5,873 nucleotides of DNA. Origin: Candidatus Sulfopaludibacter sp. SbA3. Its GTDB lineage: Bacteria; Acidobacteriota; Terriglobia; Bryobacterales; Bryobacteraceae. The stretch covers positions 1 to 5,873 of the forward strand of contig CAMDKT010000403.1 of assembly GCA_945900935.1 (NCBI GenBank), read 5' to 3'. Below, piece after piece: positions 1-5,873 of the stretch. How positions within the stretch are numbered: position 1 is the stretch's first letter; each line of letters opens with the position of its first letter. The notes beneath the pieces are model-generated. The model did no database searches and was not told where the DNA came from. It saw nothing but the letters and a program-made list of their open reading frames with translations. Both the position numbers and the translations under genes were made by a program.

Positions 1-1820
1 AGATATAAGGCCCCGCCAGCGAGAACGAGAAGCCCGACGAGCAGTGTAGCTCCAAAGGAGACGCGCTCCAAAACGACTCGCTCCCCAACAATGACCCAAC
101 CTAGTGTTGCCGCGCCGATCAACACCACGAGCGCCAATTCCCCAACAAACGGTAGCTGCTTGTACGCCGATTCAGGATCCAAACGGAGGTATTCCCGAAC
201 ATGGGGTGAAAGCTGGAAGGCCATGATGATTACGCCAAACGTCACAAGCATCGCCAGAAGGGACTTGAGGAGATGAGGCATGGCGTCGTTCTGGAAGGAT
301 AATTGCCAAACCAGTTTAGCCAACTCGCACCCTATCTGCAGGACACGCAGCAGCAGCGCAACGAAAAACCAAAATAGGACGTTGGCGATCAAGATCGTGG
401 CTGACAGGGCTCCATTAAAAAACGTGCTAAATGGATTGACTAGTTGGGCGAGGATGCCGTAGCTCGCCCCGAGTCTTGGCAATTGCAAGGCCGGAATCCT
501 CGGGATACTCGGAAGCGTTGCCCAAAAGCCGCGGACAACTGCGGTGATGAAGCAGAGCCCGCCAGTCAGAATCCCGAGTCCCAGGCGAATTTCGATAACG
601 CCGAGGAGACCTGGCACTTCTTTCAACGGTTGCGTCGCGAATTGAATTGGAGAATGCGTGCCAACTTCGCAAAACACAGTCGCAATAGTCGACACCACAA
701 TGAGAAGTGTCAGTATGCTTGGCCATACCTCCGTCAAATCACGGGCTACTGAGACAACGCCGATCACGAGCCAAAACGCGAGGGCGATATGAAAGAATTG
801 GACTGGCAGGCCCAACCGCGGCGTCAAGACGACGAGAACAGAAGGGGTCACGCCAATCAACGCGATCAAGATTAAGCCGATGGCACTCCAGACGGAAAGC
901 TGATCACTCAGAGACAATACGACCAGAATTACCGTGAGCAGGACTACGAAAAGCGGTAATACCAATTCTACGGCCCAGGGCTTGATGAGGGGAAGGTGAT
1001 CCGTTAGCGATGTCACCTGCGACAGGGCAACCGCTACCGCCAAGAGACACAACACGCCGGACCAGAACACAGAAGATCCTTTGTTCCAGGCAATTCTCGT
1101 TTCATCCTTCATTTCCGCTCCGTTCCAAATTAGGAATATCACGACGACGCCACCGAGGACAACCATGATTACTGTCATCTGTAGCGGTTCTTGCCACCAA
1201 TAGGCGAAAAACATGTAGAATACCACAAGGAGAAACAAGCCAAGCCACAGACCTCCAATTTCGGGTATCACTTCGATCCAGTCGTCCTCTGTCATCCCTC
1301 GCATTGCCTGGTAACTCCACAGTAAGAGCATCCAAGCGATGGAGGTCCCAGCTAAAGCGGTTAACGATATCGCAAGTAACTTCGGCTCAAGGTAGCGCAG
1401 AGAGGACGATAGTGATGTGGCAACTCCGCCGTTCCAAAGGTGTCCCAACGCAATCACGTAAAATGAAAGCCACCACAAGTAGAAACCGATTCTCAGATGT
1501 CGGCGGTCTTTGCCAAATAAAAATCGAGAGTTCAGCAGTGCGCAGACACATAGCAATGTCATAACGCCGGGATAAAGAACCCCAGTATCGATGATGATCT
1601 CCAGGATTATTCCGGCTAACACGAAGTTACTTAGTCCGCTCGCGATAAACAAAACGTTCTGGCACCACTCCGAGAACGAAGAAGGCGATGGGTCCGGGAA
1701 TAATGCTATCTGAATGGCGTCCCATCCGTAATATGTGGCGAAGTCATCCTTCCTCACTGGAAGCAGCCAAGCGAGAGCGTAAGCGACATATCCAACGATT
1801 AACAACGAAATGCTTGTCAT
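1..1820 (-). CDS. Large polytopic membrane protein of unknown family, 3' end beyond the left edge
   Basis: The minus-strand frame starting with ATG at 1820-1818 stays open for 606 codons to position 1 with no stop, so the C-terminus is missing. The protein begins MTSISLLIVGYVAYALAWLL and is extremely hydrophobic. I count about 16-17 likely membrane helices, near residues 3-20, 55-77, 82-97, 111-127, 147-168, 188-208, 213-231, 250-267, 283-304, 309-332, 342-358, 368-384, 409-430, 466-496, 517-536, 557-578 and 588-606. Short charged loops separate them, for example MTEDDWIEVIPE at 176-187 and GAEMKDETR at 234-242. I recognise no catalytic or transport motif and assign no function; an integral inner-membrane location is the only safe inference. 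The frame is closed by TGA at 1868-1866, so the start must be ATG 1820 or GTG 1838. The GTG would add MRKVRP, a basic extension that is also plausible. Codon use is less GC-rich than in the two genes to the right. Reality of the gene is supported by length and by sustained helix-like hydrophobic periodicity; the antisense frames show neither. Confidence 0.88.
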   Translation of the reverse strand, partial: MTSISLLIVGYVAYALAWLLPVRKDDFATYYGWDAIQIALFPDPSPSSFSEWCQNVLFIASGLSNFVLAGIILEIIIDTGVLYPGVMTLLCVCALLNSRFLFGKDRRHLRIGFYLWWLSFYVIALGHLWNGGVATSLSSSLRYLEPKLLAISLTALAGTSIAWMLLLWSYQAMRGMTEDDWIEVIPEIGGLWLGLFLLVVFYMFFAYWWQEPLQMTVIMVVLGGVVVIFLIWNGAEMKDETRIAWNKGSSVFWSGVLCLLAVAVALSQVTSLTDHLPLIKPWAVELVLPLFVVLLTVILVVLSLSDQLSVWSAIGLILIALIGVTPSVLVVLTPRLGLPVQFFHIALAFWLVIGVVSVARDLTEVWPSILTLLIVVSTIATVFCEVGTHSPIQFATQPLKEVPGLLGVIEIRLGLGILTGGLCFITAVVRGFWATLPSIPRIPALQLPRLGASYGILAQLVNPFSTFFNGALSATILIANVLFWFFVALLLRVLQIGCELAKLVWQLSFQNDAMPHLLKSLLAMLVTFGVIIMAFQLSPHVREYLRLDPESAYKQLPFVGELALVVLIGAATLGWVIVGERVVLERVSFGATLLVGLLVLAGGALY

Positions 1821-1828
1821 GGGACGAA

Positions 1829-1840
1829 CTTTCCTCACCT
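1829..1840 (-). promoter_or_regulatory. Ribosome binding region of the polytopic membrane protein gene
   Basis: Read on the minus strand this is AGGTGAGGAAAG. It gives two overlapping purine-rich Shine-Dalgarno candidates: GAGGA ends 11 bases before ATG 1820, and GGAAAG ends 8 bases before it. The same stretch contains GTG at 1838-1836, an alternative in-frame start, which has its own GGAG (1850-1847) 8 bases upstream. The sequence therefore does not fully settle the start; I prefer ATG. Confidence 0.5.
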
Positions 1841-1872
1841 GTCGAACTCCGCGATAATCGGCAGGTCAAACC

Positions 1873-1907
1873 GCCGCCATTCGGAAGGGATGCCGTCCGA
1901 ATGCGGC
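1873..1907. repeat. Imperfect inverted repeat (12-bp stem, one bulge) between genes
   Basis: The arms at 1873-1885 (GCCGCCATTCGGA) and 1896-1907 (TCCGAATGCGGC) pair over 12 base pairs with one bulged C in the left arm. The loop is the 10 bases at 1886-1895. No T-run follows on either strand, so it is not a standard intrinsic terminator. It lies about 53-87 bases upstream of the ATG of the membrane-protein gene, in or near its likely leader or promoter. It could be an operator, a leader RNA hairpin or a dispersed palindromic repeat. Confidence 0.6.
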
Positions 1908-1912
1908 AGGCA

Positions 1913-1922
1913 CCGTTCGGAA
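1913..1922. repeat. Third copy of the TTCGGA element, direct repeat of 1877-1886
   Basis: CCGTTCGGAA here repeats CCATTCGGAA at 1877-1886 with one mismatch in ten bases, 36 bases apart. With the inverted copy TCCGAA at 1896-1901, the short region upstream of the membrane-protein gene carries three TTCGGA elements. This arrangement resembles clustered regulator half-sites, but no regulator is identified and chance cannot be excluded at this length. Confidence 0.4.
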
Positions 1923-1926
1923 ATCT

Positions 1927-1948
1927 GAACACATGATACCGTGTGTTC
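1927..1948. repeat. Perfect 7-bp inverted repeat downstream of the phosphoesterase gene
   Basis: The arms GAACACA (1927-1933) and TGTGTTC (1942-1948) are perfect complements around an 8-base loop. The element lies about 80 bases beyond the stop of the propeller-phosphoesterase gene. On the minus strand it is followed by AGATTTCC, which contains only three T residues. It could be a weak transcript-end hairpin or an operator-like palindrome; the sequence does not decide. Confidence 0.45.
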
Positions 1949-2027
1949 CGCTTGGCGCGGGCCTAGTTGAAACTCGTTCCTCTCGATGGGGCGCGTGCAG
2001 ACGGGCTACACTTCGACGAGGTTGGGC

Positions 2028-4454
2028 CTATTGCGGCCTTTTGCGCAACACGGGGTACGGCGTATCCGGACCCTTCACGGAATGCCAGATCGCCTGGTTC
2101 AGCAGGCCCTCCGGCGCGACGTCGGGCTCGTCGAGATCCATGGCTTGCGAGGCATTGGCGAGATCGAGCATCTTCCCGTTGAGCGCCTTCAGCGGCGGGT
2201 TCATTTCGTCGAGCTTGATGCGGTTTGACAGGGCTTTGTAGGGTTCGGCGTTCGGTGTTTTCATGAACACCGGGAACATCGGGTCGGCTGCCACGTCGAA
2301 TTGGTTTTGCGGGGGAAGGCCGAGGAGTTGCTCGATGGTTTTATACATGTTGATGGTCGTGTAGAACGTGCTGTCCGTCTTGCGTCCGCGCGTGTAGGGG
2401 CTGATGACTAGCGCCACCGTGCGATGACCGTCGACGTGATCGACGCCGGATTGGGCGTCGTCTTCCACCACGAAAATGGCGGTCTTGGGCCAGAGTTTTG
2501 AGTTCGACACGGCTTCGACGAGACGGCCAAGCGCGAGGTCGTTATCGGCGACCATGGCGCGCGGCGTGGGGAAGCCGGGGCTGGTGCCGGATGTGTGATC
2601 CTGCGACAGGAGCAGCACGCTGAGCTTGGGAACGGAGTTCGTCTTTTCGGCGGCGTGGAACTCTTCGAGGAAGCGGTCCACGCGCACTTGATCGGGGATG
2701 CGGAGATCGTAGGCGGGGACTTTGTTCGAGTAGATTTCACGGAGGCCGACGATGATGGCGCGGGGCGTGATGCTGACTTTGCGGGTGCCTTGCTTCCAGT
2801 CGTTGTAGATGTCGGTCCACGTGGCGGCGCTGGGCTCGACGGTGTTGAGACCACGCTCGCCGAAGGCGCGGACGCTGACGCCGTGGCGGCGGGCGTTGTC
2901 CCAGATAAATTCAGTGGGCGCGAAGAGCATGGGGTTCTGGTCGTTGCGGCCGTTGCTGTATTTGAAGACCCAGTCGCTGGCGTAGCCCTGGGTACACCAG
3001 CGGTGACCAAGAGCGGACTGATCGGCCGGTTGATAGAAGTTATCGAGGAGCGCGTACTGCTCGGCGAGGGCGTGGTGATTGGGGGTGACTTCGCGGCCAA
3101 AGATGGCGAGTTCGGGAGCGCCGTTGCCTTCGGGCATGTCGCCGAAAATCTGATCGTAGGTGCGATTTTCTTTGATGATGTAGATGACGTGCTCGATCGG
3201 TTTTGGCGTTGGCCCCTTGCCCGATTGGCCGGAGCGGTTGTCCTTCAAAACTTGAGCGGTGTGGCGGGCGAGGTTGTTGAGTTCGGTTAACGGAACGATG
3301 GAGACGACGCCGGCGCGGTCTTTGTAGCTGCGGCCATTGGCTTTGGTAGCGGCGACGGAGCCGAAGCCGTAGCCGTTTGCGATCAGGAGTTGCTTGCTGT
3401 CATTGGTGAGGGCGACGGCGGTGGGATACCAGCCGGCGGGGAGGAATCCCTTCACCTTCGCCGAGGGCAGATCGACGACGGCGACAGCGTTGTTGGCGCC
3501 GTTGGCGACGAAGAGCGTCTTGCCATCGGGATGAACGGCCAATGCGTTGGGGGAACTGCCGAGCGGGGCCTTCTTATAAAGCGGCACGGCGATAGTGCGT
3601 TCGAGTTTCGCGGTAGCGGTGTTGATCTGGGCGACGGTGTCGGAATTGGCGTTGGCGACGTAGAGCTTGGACAGATCGGGCGAGAGGGCGAGGGCGCTGG
3701 GGTGGAGGCCGACTTCGAGCTCGGTGGTCAGCGCGCCGGTGGCTATGTCGAAAACGGATACCGTTCCCGAAGCGGGGATGCCGGTGCGTTTATCAACGAC
3801 GACGGGATGGACGCCGTCGGTGGTGTCAGTGGCGAGAGGTTTGCGGCCGCCCCAGTTGGAGACGAAGAGTTTTCCGTTGGCGATGGCGACGGTGTAGGGA
3901 TAGCTGCCGGTGGTCCAGAAATCGATGTTTTTGGTTGCGAGAGTGATGCGGGCGACGGCGTGGCGCTGGTTGCAGGCGACGAACAGGAACTGGCCATCAG
4001 GGCTTAGGGCGAGGCCGCTGGGAGCGCTGTTGGGAAGTGGGATGCTATCTGCGGAGGCGAATGGCTTGGCACCGGTACGAGTGAAAATGTGGACGGCGTT
4101 GGAGGAGCCGCCGCCGACGTAGAGCGTGTTGCCATCGGGGGTGAAGGCGACGCCGGTGAAGCTGTCGGCGATTGGGAGCGTCTGGGTGAGTTGGGCGGTG
4201 GCGATGTCGACAAGATGGAGCGCGCGGTCCGTAAAATTAGAGCCGGTAACGACGGCGGCGATGCGGCCATCGGGGGACATGGCGATGCCGAGCGGGCGGT
4301 CCTTGACTTCGATGATTTTGCCGAAGGGGCGGACGGTTTGGCCGGTGGGGAGGAGATAGGTTCCGTCGGATTGGCGGCCGGCGATGCGCTTCCAAATGGG
4401 CTGGGAGACGAGGGCGATGGCTCCGAGAATCAGGATCAAACGGAGATGCTTCAT
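2028..4454 (-). CDS. Bifunctional YncE-like beta-propeller / phosphoesterase (alkaline-phosphatase superfamily) protein
   Basis: Complete 808-residue protein. Residues 1-21 are a short basic start (MKHLR) followed by a hydrophobic stretch with no clear AxA cleavage site, so it is an export signal or membrane anchor and the rest should be extracytoplasmic. Residues about 40-400 carry seven YVTN/YncE-type blade motifs: PLGIAMSPDG (54), TGVAFTPDG (100), PSGLALSPDG (145), PYTVAIANG (186), PSALALSPD (252), PNALAVHPDG (302) and PTAVALTND (344). That is the number expected for one closed propeller. Residues about 420-735 match the PF04185 phosphoesterase family (phospholipase C/AcpA-like). They include HVIYIIKENRTYD (422-434), NHHALAEQYALLDNFY (459-474), SALGHRW (480-486) and VVEDDAQSGVDHVDGHR (662-678). 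By analogy with that family, E429-N430 and D665-D666 are the likely metal ligands; I do not assign the nucleophile. The reaction is probably phosphomono- or diester hydrolysis, substrate unknown. The ATG overlaps the upstream stop as ATGA and the stop is TAG at 2030-2028. No key motif is missing, so the enzyme is probably active. Confidence 0.93.
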   Translation of the reverse strand: MKHLRLILILGAIALVSQPIWKRIAGRQSDGTYLLPTGQTVRPFGKIIEVKDRPLGIAMSPDGRIAAVVTGSNFTDRALHLVDIATAQLTQTLPIADSFTGVAFTPDGNTLYVGGGSSNAVHIFTRTGAKPFASADSIPLPNSAPSGLALSPDGQFLFVACNQRHAVARITLATKNIDFWTTGSYPYTVAIANGKLFVSNWGGRKPLATDTTDGVHPVVVDKRTGIPASGTVSVFDIATGALTTELEVGLHPSALALSPDLSKLYVANANSDTVAQINTATAKLERTIAVPLYKKAPLGSSPNALAVHPDGKTLFVANGANNAVAVVDLPSAKVKGFLPAGWYPTAVALTNDSKQLLIANGYGFGSVAATKANGRSYKDRAGVVSIVPLTELNNLARHTAQVLKDNRSGQSGKGPTPKPIEHVIYIIKENRTYDQIFGDMPEGNGAPELAIFGREVTPNHHALAEQYALLDNFYQPADQSALGHRWCTQGYASDWVFKYSNGRNDQNPMLFAPTEFIWDNARRHGVSVRAFGERGLNTVEPSAATWTDIYNDWKQGTRKVSITPRAIIVGLREIYSNKVPAYDLRIPDQVRVDRFLEEFHAAEKTNSVPKLSVLLLSQDHTSGTSPGFPTPRAMVADNDLALGRLVEAVSNSKLWPKTAIFVVEDDAQSGVDHVDGHRTVALVISPYTRGRKTDSTFYTTINMYKTIEQLLGLPPQNQFDVAADPMFPVFMKTPNAEPYKALSNRIKLDEMNPPLKALNGKMLDLANASQAMDLDEPDVAPEGLLNQAIWHSVKGPDTPYPVLRKRPQ

Positions 4455-5873
4455 TGTGGTTCCTCGTGTTCAAACAGATCGGCGCGAACGATGCGCTCGC
4501 CGCGGAAGACGACCATCGAAATGCGCTCGGTGGCCGTGATATCGATGAGGGGATTGCCGTCGACGAGAAGGAGATTGGCTTCCATGCCAGGTTTGAGAAA
4601 ACCAATCCGATTGGCCGCGTCGAGAGCGGCGGCGGCGCGACCGGTGGCGGCTTGCAGGGCTTCGTTCGGCGTGAGGCCAGCTTGGACTAGCAGCACAAGT
4701 TCGCGATGAATGCCGGGTCCGTGGATGACGAATGTTTGGCCAGAGCCGGAACCGGCGACGCTGTTCGCACTGGGAGCAGGCAGCGACAATTCCTTGGCGG
4801 GCGCTTTGGCGAGGAGCGGGCGCAATTTATCGAGCAGACCCTTGGGCGCGACTTGTTGGACAAGGCTGCTTTCGAGCAGTTCGGCCTTGGGCGCGTTGGC
4901 GGCTTCGAGCGCTGTCAAGCCCGAGGTTGGCAGGTTATCGATGATAAAGATTTCGCTGGCGAGGCGCTCGCCGTTGGCGACTTTTTCTTTGAGCACGGCG
5001 AGATCACCGCGGGAACGGATGGCGGTGACGCCACAGAAAAGATAAGCCGCGTGGCTCCATTCGACGGATTTTGATGAGCCGGCGAGATGAACATCGGCAT
5101 CGATGAGGCCGGGCATTAGCGTCTTGCCGCTGCCTTCGATGGGCTCGGCATTGAGTTTTTTGGCGTCCGGAGCATCGCCTTCGAAGATCTGCGCGATCTT
5201 GCCGTCGCGTACCAGCAGTGCGCCGCGTGCAATGACGCGGCCATCGCCGATGAACAGGCGGACATCGCGAACGAGCAGCGTGCGGCTGCGGCGGAGTTCG
5301 CGTTGCAGGACTTTGGCCTTCGTCAGACCTTCCTTGCTGTAGGCCTGATAGACGCCGAGAAGCAGGAAGGGCGCGAGCGCGGCGACGACCCACAGTTTCG
5401 CCGAAGCCTTTACCTTTTCCTCCTTCTCCCAGCGGAATAGTTTGACGGAAATGAACATGCCGACGATGAGAGTGAGGAACAGCGCGAGGAGGCTTTTCCA
5501 TTGGGTTTCGAGGCCTTCCTGGCGGAGCAGAATTCCTTGCAGACCGGCGAAGAGATGGGCCGAGGGGATGAACTGCGCGAGGATTTGCAGCCACTGCGGC
5601 ATCGCGCTGACGGGGAAGGTGGCGCCGCTTAAGAAGAGCATGGGTAGATAAAAGAGCTGGATGAGAATCTGGCTTTCCTGCATGCCGTTGACGACGGAGG
5701 CGATGATGAGGCCGAGCGAGCGGAAGGCGAGCACGGCGACGCTCATGAAAACGAAGAGAGTGAAGGGCCGTTCGGGCCAGGGCATCTGATAGGCGAAGTG
5801 GCCGATGGAGATTAGGAACAAAGCGGAGGGAATGTAGTTGATCCAGCCGGTGACGAGCCAACTGACCAGAAGC
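4451..5873 (-). CDS. ABC-2 type permease fused to a shortened amidohydrolase domain, 5' end beyond the right edge
   Basis: The frame is open to the right edge, so the N-terminus is missing. A TTG at 5821 is in frame but is an internal Leu: membrane sequence continues upstream of it (LLVSWLVTGWINYIPSA). Counting from that TTG codon as 1, residues 1-130 are the last helices of an ABC-2 exporter permease, with the family's FYLPMLFLSGATFPVSAMPQWL stretch at 57-78 and PSAHLFAGLQGIL at 86-98. A basic loop (FRWEKEEKVK, 129-138) and one more helix (144-160) lead into an amidohydrolase domain from about 182 to 450. That domain shows ALLVRDGKIAQI (201-212), MPGLIDADVHL (236-246), IHGPGIHREL (366-375), GLTPNEALQAATGRAA (382-397) and LLLVDGNPLIDI (417-428). 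It spans about 270 residues against roughly 380-420 for the family. The first His of the HxH metal site is Asp243, and the GTD-type Asp is Gly359. Transport of an unknown substrate with an unseen ATPase partner is likely; hydrolase activity is doubtful. The ATGA overlap links it to the phosphoesterase gene. Confidence 0.87.
   Translation of the reverse strand, partial: LLVSWLVTGWINYIPSALFLISIGHFAYQMPWPERPFTLFVFMSVAVLAFRSLGLIIASVVNGMQESQILIQLFYLPMLFLSGATFPVSAMPQWLQILAQFIPSAHLFAGLQGILLRQEGLETQWKSLLALFLTLIVGMFISVKLFRWEKEEKVKASAKLWVVAALAPFLLLGVYQAYSKEGLTKAKVLQRELRRSRTLLVRDVRLFIGDGRVIARGALLVRDGKIAQIFEGDAPDAKKLNAEPIEGSGKTLMPGLIDADVHLAGSSKSVEWSHAAYLFCGVTAIRSRGDLAVLKEKVANGERLASEIFIIDNLPTSGLTALEAANAPKAELLESSLVQQVAPKGLLDKLRPLLAKAPAKELSLPAPSANSVAGSGSGQTFVIHGPGIHRELVLLVQAGLTPNEALQAATGRAAAALDAANRIGFLKPGMEANLLLVDGNPLIDITATERISMVVFRGERIVRADLFEHEEPQ
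4461..4465 (-). promoter_or_regulatory. Ribosome binding site inside the upstream gene, before the ATGA overlap
   Basis: The minus strand reads GAGGA, then 6 bases, then ATG at 4454-4452. The site lies within the last codons of the permease-amidohydrolase gene, whose TGA stop (4453-4451) shares bases with this ATG. This fixes the start of the phosphoesterase gene and points to translational coupling rather than a separate promoter. Confidence 0.8.

Noticed and set aside
1..120. Resemblance of the last visible residues (GERVVLERVSFGATLLVGLLVLAG) to the end of EamA/DMT transporters
   Set aside because: The likeness covers only two helices. The full protein has about 16-17 helices and no EamA repeat elsewhere, so it is more likely convergence of hydrophobic sequence.
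444..752. Plus-strand 102-codon frame opposite the membrane-protein gene
   Set aside because: Antisense to a continuous 606-codon hydrophobic frame; its polar Arg/Asn-rich product has no motif.
1841..1869. Possible promoter for the membrane-protein gene: TTGACC (1869-1864) with a 17-base spacer
   Set aside because: The -35-like box is good, but the matching -10 position reads TTCGAC, a poor match, and the only AT-rich hexamer nearby (GATTAT) is at the wrong spacing.
1933..2241. Plus-strand 102-codon frame over the intergenic gap and the phosphoesterase 3' end
   Set aside because: Most of it is antisense to the phosphoesterase gene. It has no ribosome binding site and no recognisable domain.
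2595..3290. Plus-strand 231-codon open frame opposite the phosphoesterase domain
   Set aside because: It lies wholly antisense to a well-supported gene. Its Val/Gly/Asp/Ala-rich, motif-free protein is what GC-rich codon structure throws up on the opposite strand.
3390..4007. Plus-strand 205-codon open frame opposite the propeller domain
   Set aside because: The low-complexity Gly/Asp/Glu-rich translation mirrors the propeller repeats antisense; I see no ribosome binding site or family motif.
4089..4709. Plus-strand 206-codon open frame across the junction of the two right-hand genes
   Set aside because: Antisense to both coupled genes and Gly/Ala/Asp-rich without motifs, it is a shadow of GC-rich coding sequence.
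5004..5861. Minus-strand 285-codon frame overlapping the permease-amidohydrolase gene
   Set aside because: Same strand but shifted frame. The translation is dominated by Arg, His and Pro and has no membrane segments, whereas the accepted frame has clear ABC-2 and amidohydrolase motifs.

Overview
The window holds three protein-coding regions, all on the minus strand, so transcription runs from the right edge to the left. Two of them are cut by the window edges. The right two-thirds (about 2028-5873) is GC-rich. Its protein architectures, an ABC-2 permease fused to an amidohydrolase and a YncE-type propeller fused to a phosphoesterase, are ones I associate with soil Acidobacteriota of the Solibacter/Bryobacter kind. 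That assignment is inference from protein style, not from any marker gene.

From right to left: (1) 4451-5873 is the 3' part of a gene for an ABC-2 exporter permease whose C-terminus continues in frame into a shortened amidohydrolase domain. The amidohydrolase half lacks key metal-binding residues and about 100 residues of its core, so it is probably a pseudoenzyme. (2) 2028-4454 is a complete 808-residue protein with an N-terminal membrane or export signal, a seven-bladed YVTN/YncE-like beta-propeller, and a phosphoesterase/phospholipase-C-like catalytic domain. Its start overlaps the previous stop in an ATGA junction with a good ribosome binding site, so the two genes are very probably one translationally coupled operon. 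(3) After a 207-base intergenic region with two inverted repeats, 1-1820 is an uninterrupted open frame for a very hydrophobic protein with about 16-17 membrane segments. It runs off the left edge without a stop. I do not recognise its family.

The left gene and the right pair differ in base composition. Hand counts of single 60-base lines gave 27-34 G+C in the membrane-protein gene and 35-40 in the right-hand genes. The gap at 1821-2027 may therefore be a boundary between regions of different history. I saw no tRNA, rRNA, CRISPR array, insertion sequence or convincing intrinsic terminator. There is no stretch over 300 bases without a gene.

How the genes may work together (inference): the permease-fusion protein would need an ATP-binding partner, probably encoded just beyond the right edge. 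The coupled propeller-phosphoesterase would act outside the cytoplasmic membrane. The polytopic protein at left may be an independent unit with its own start region.
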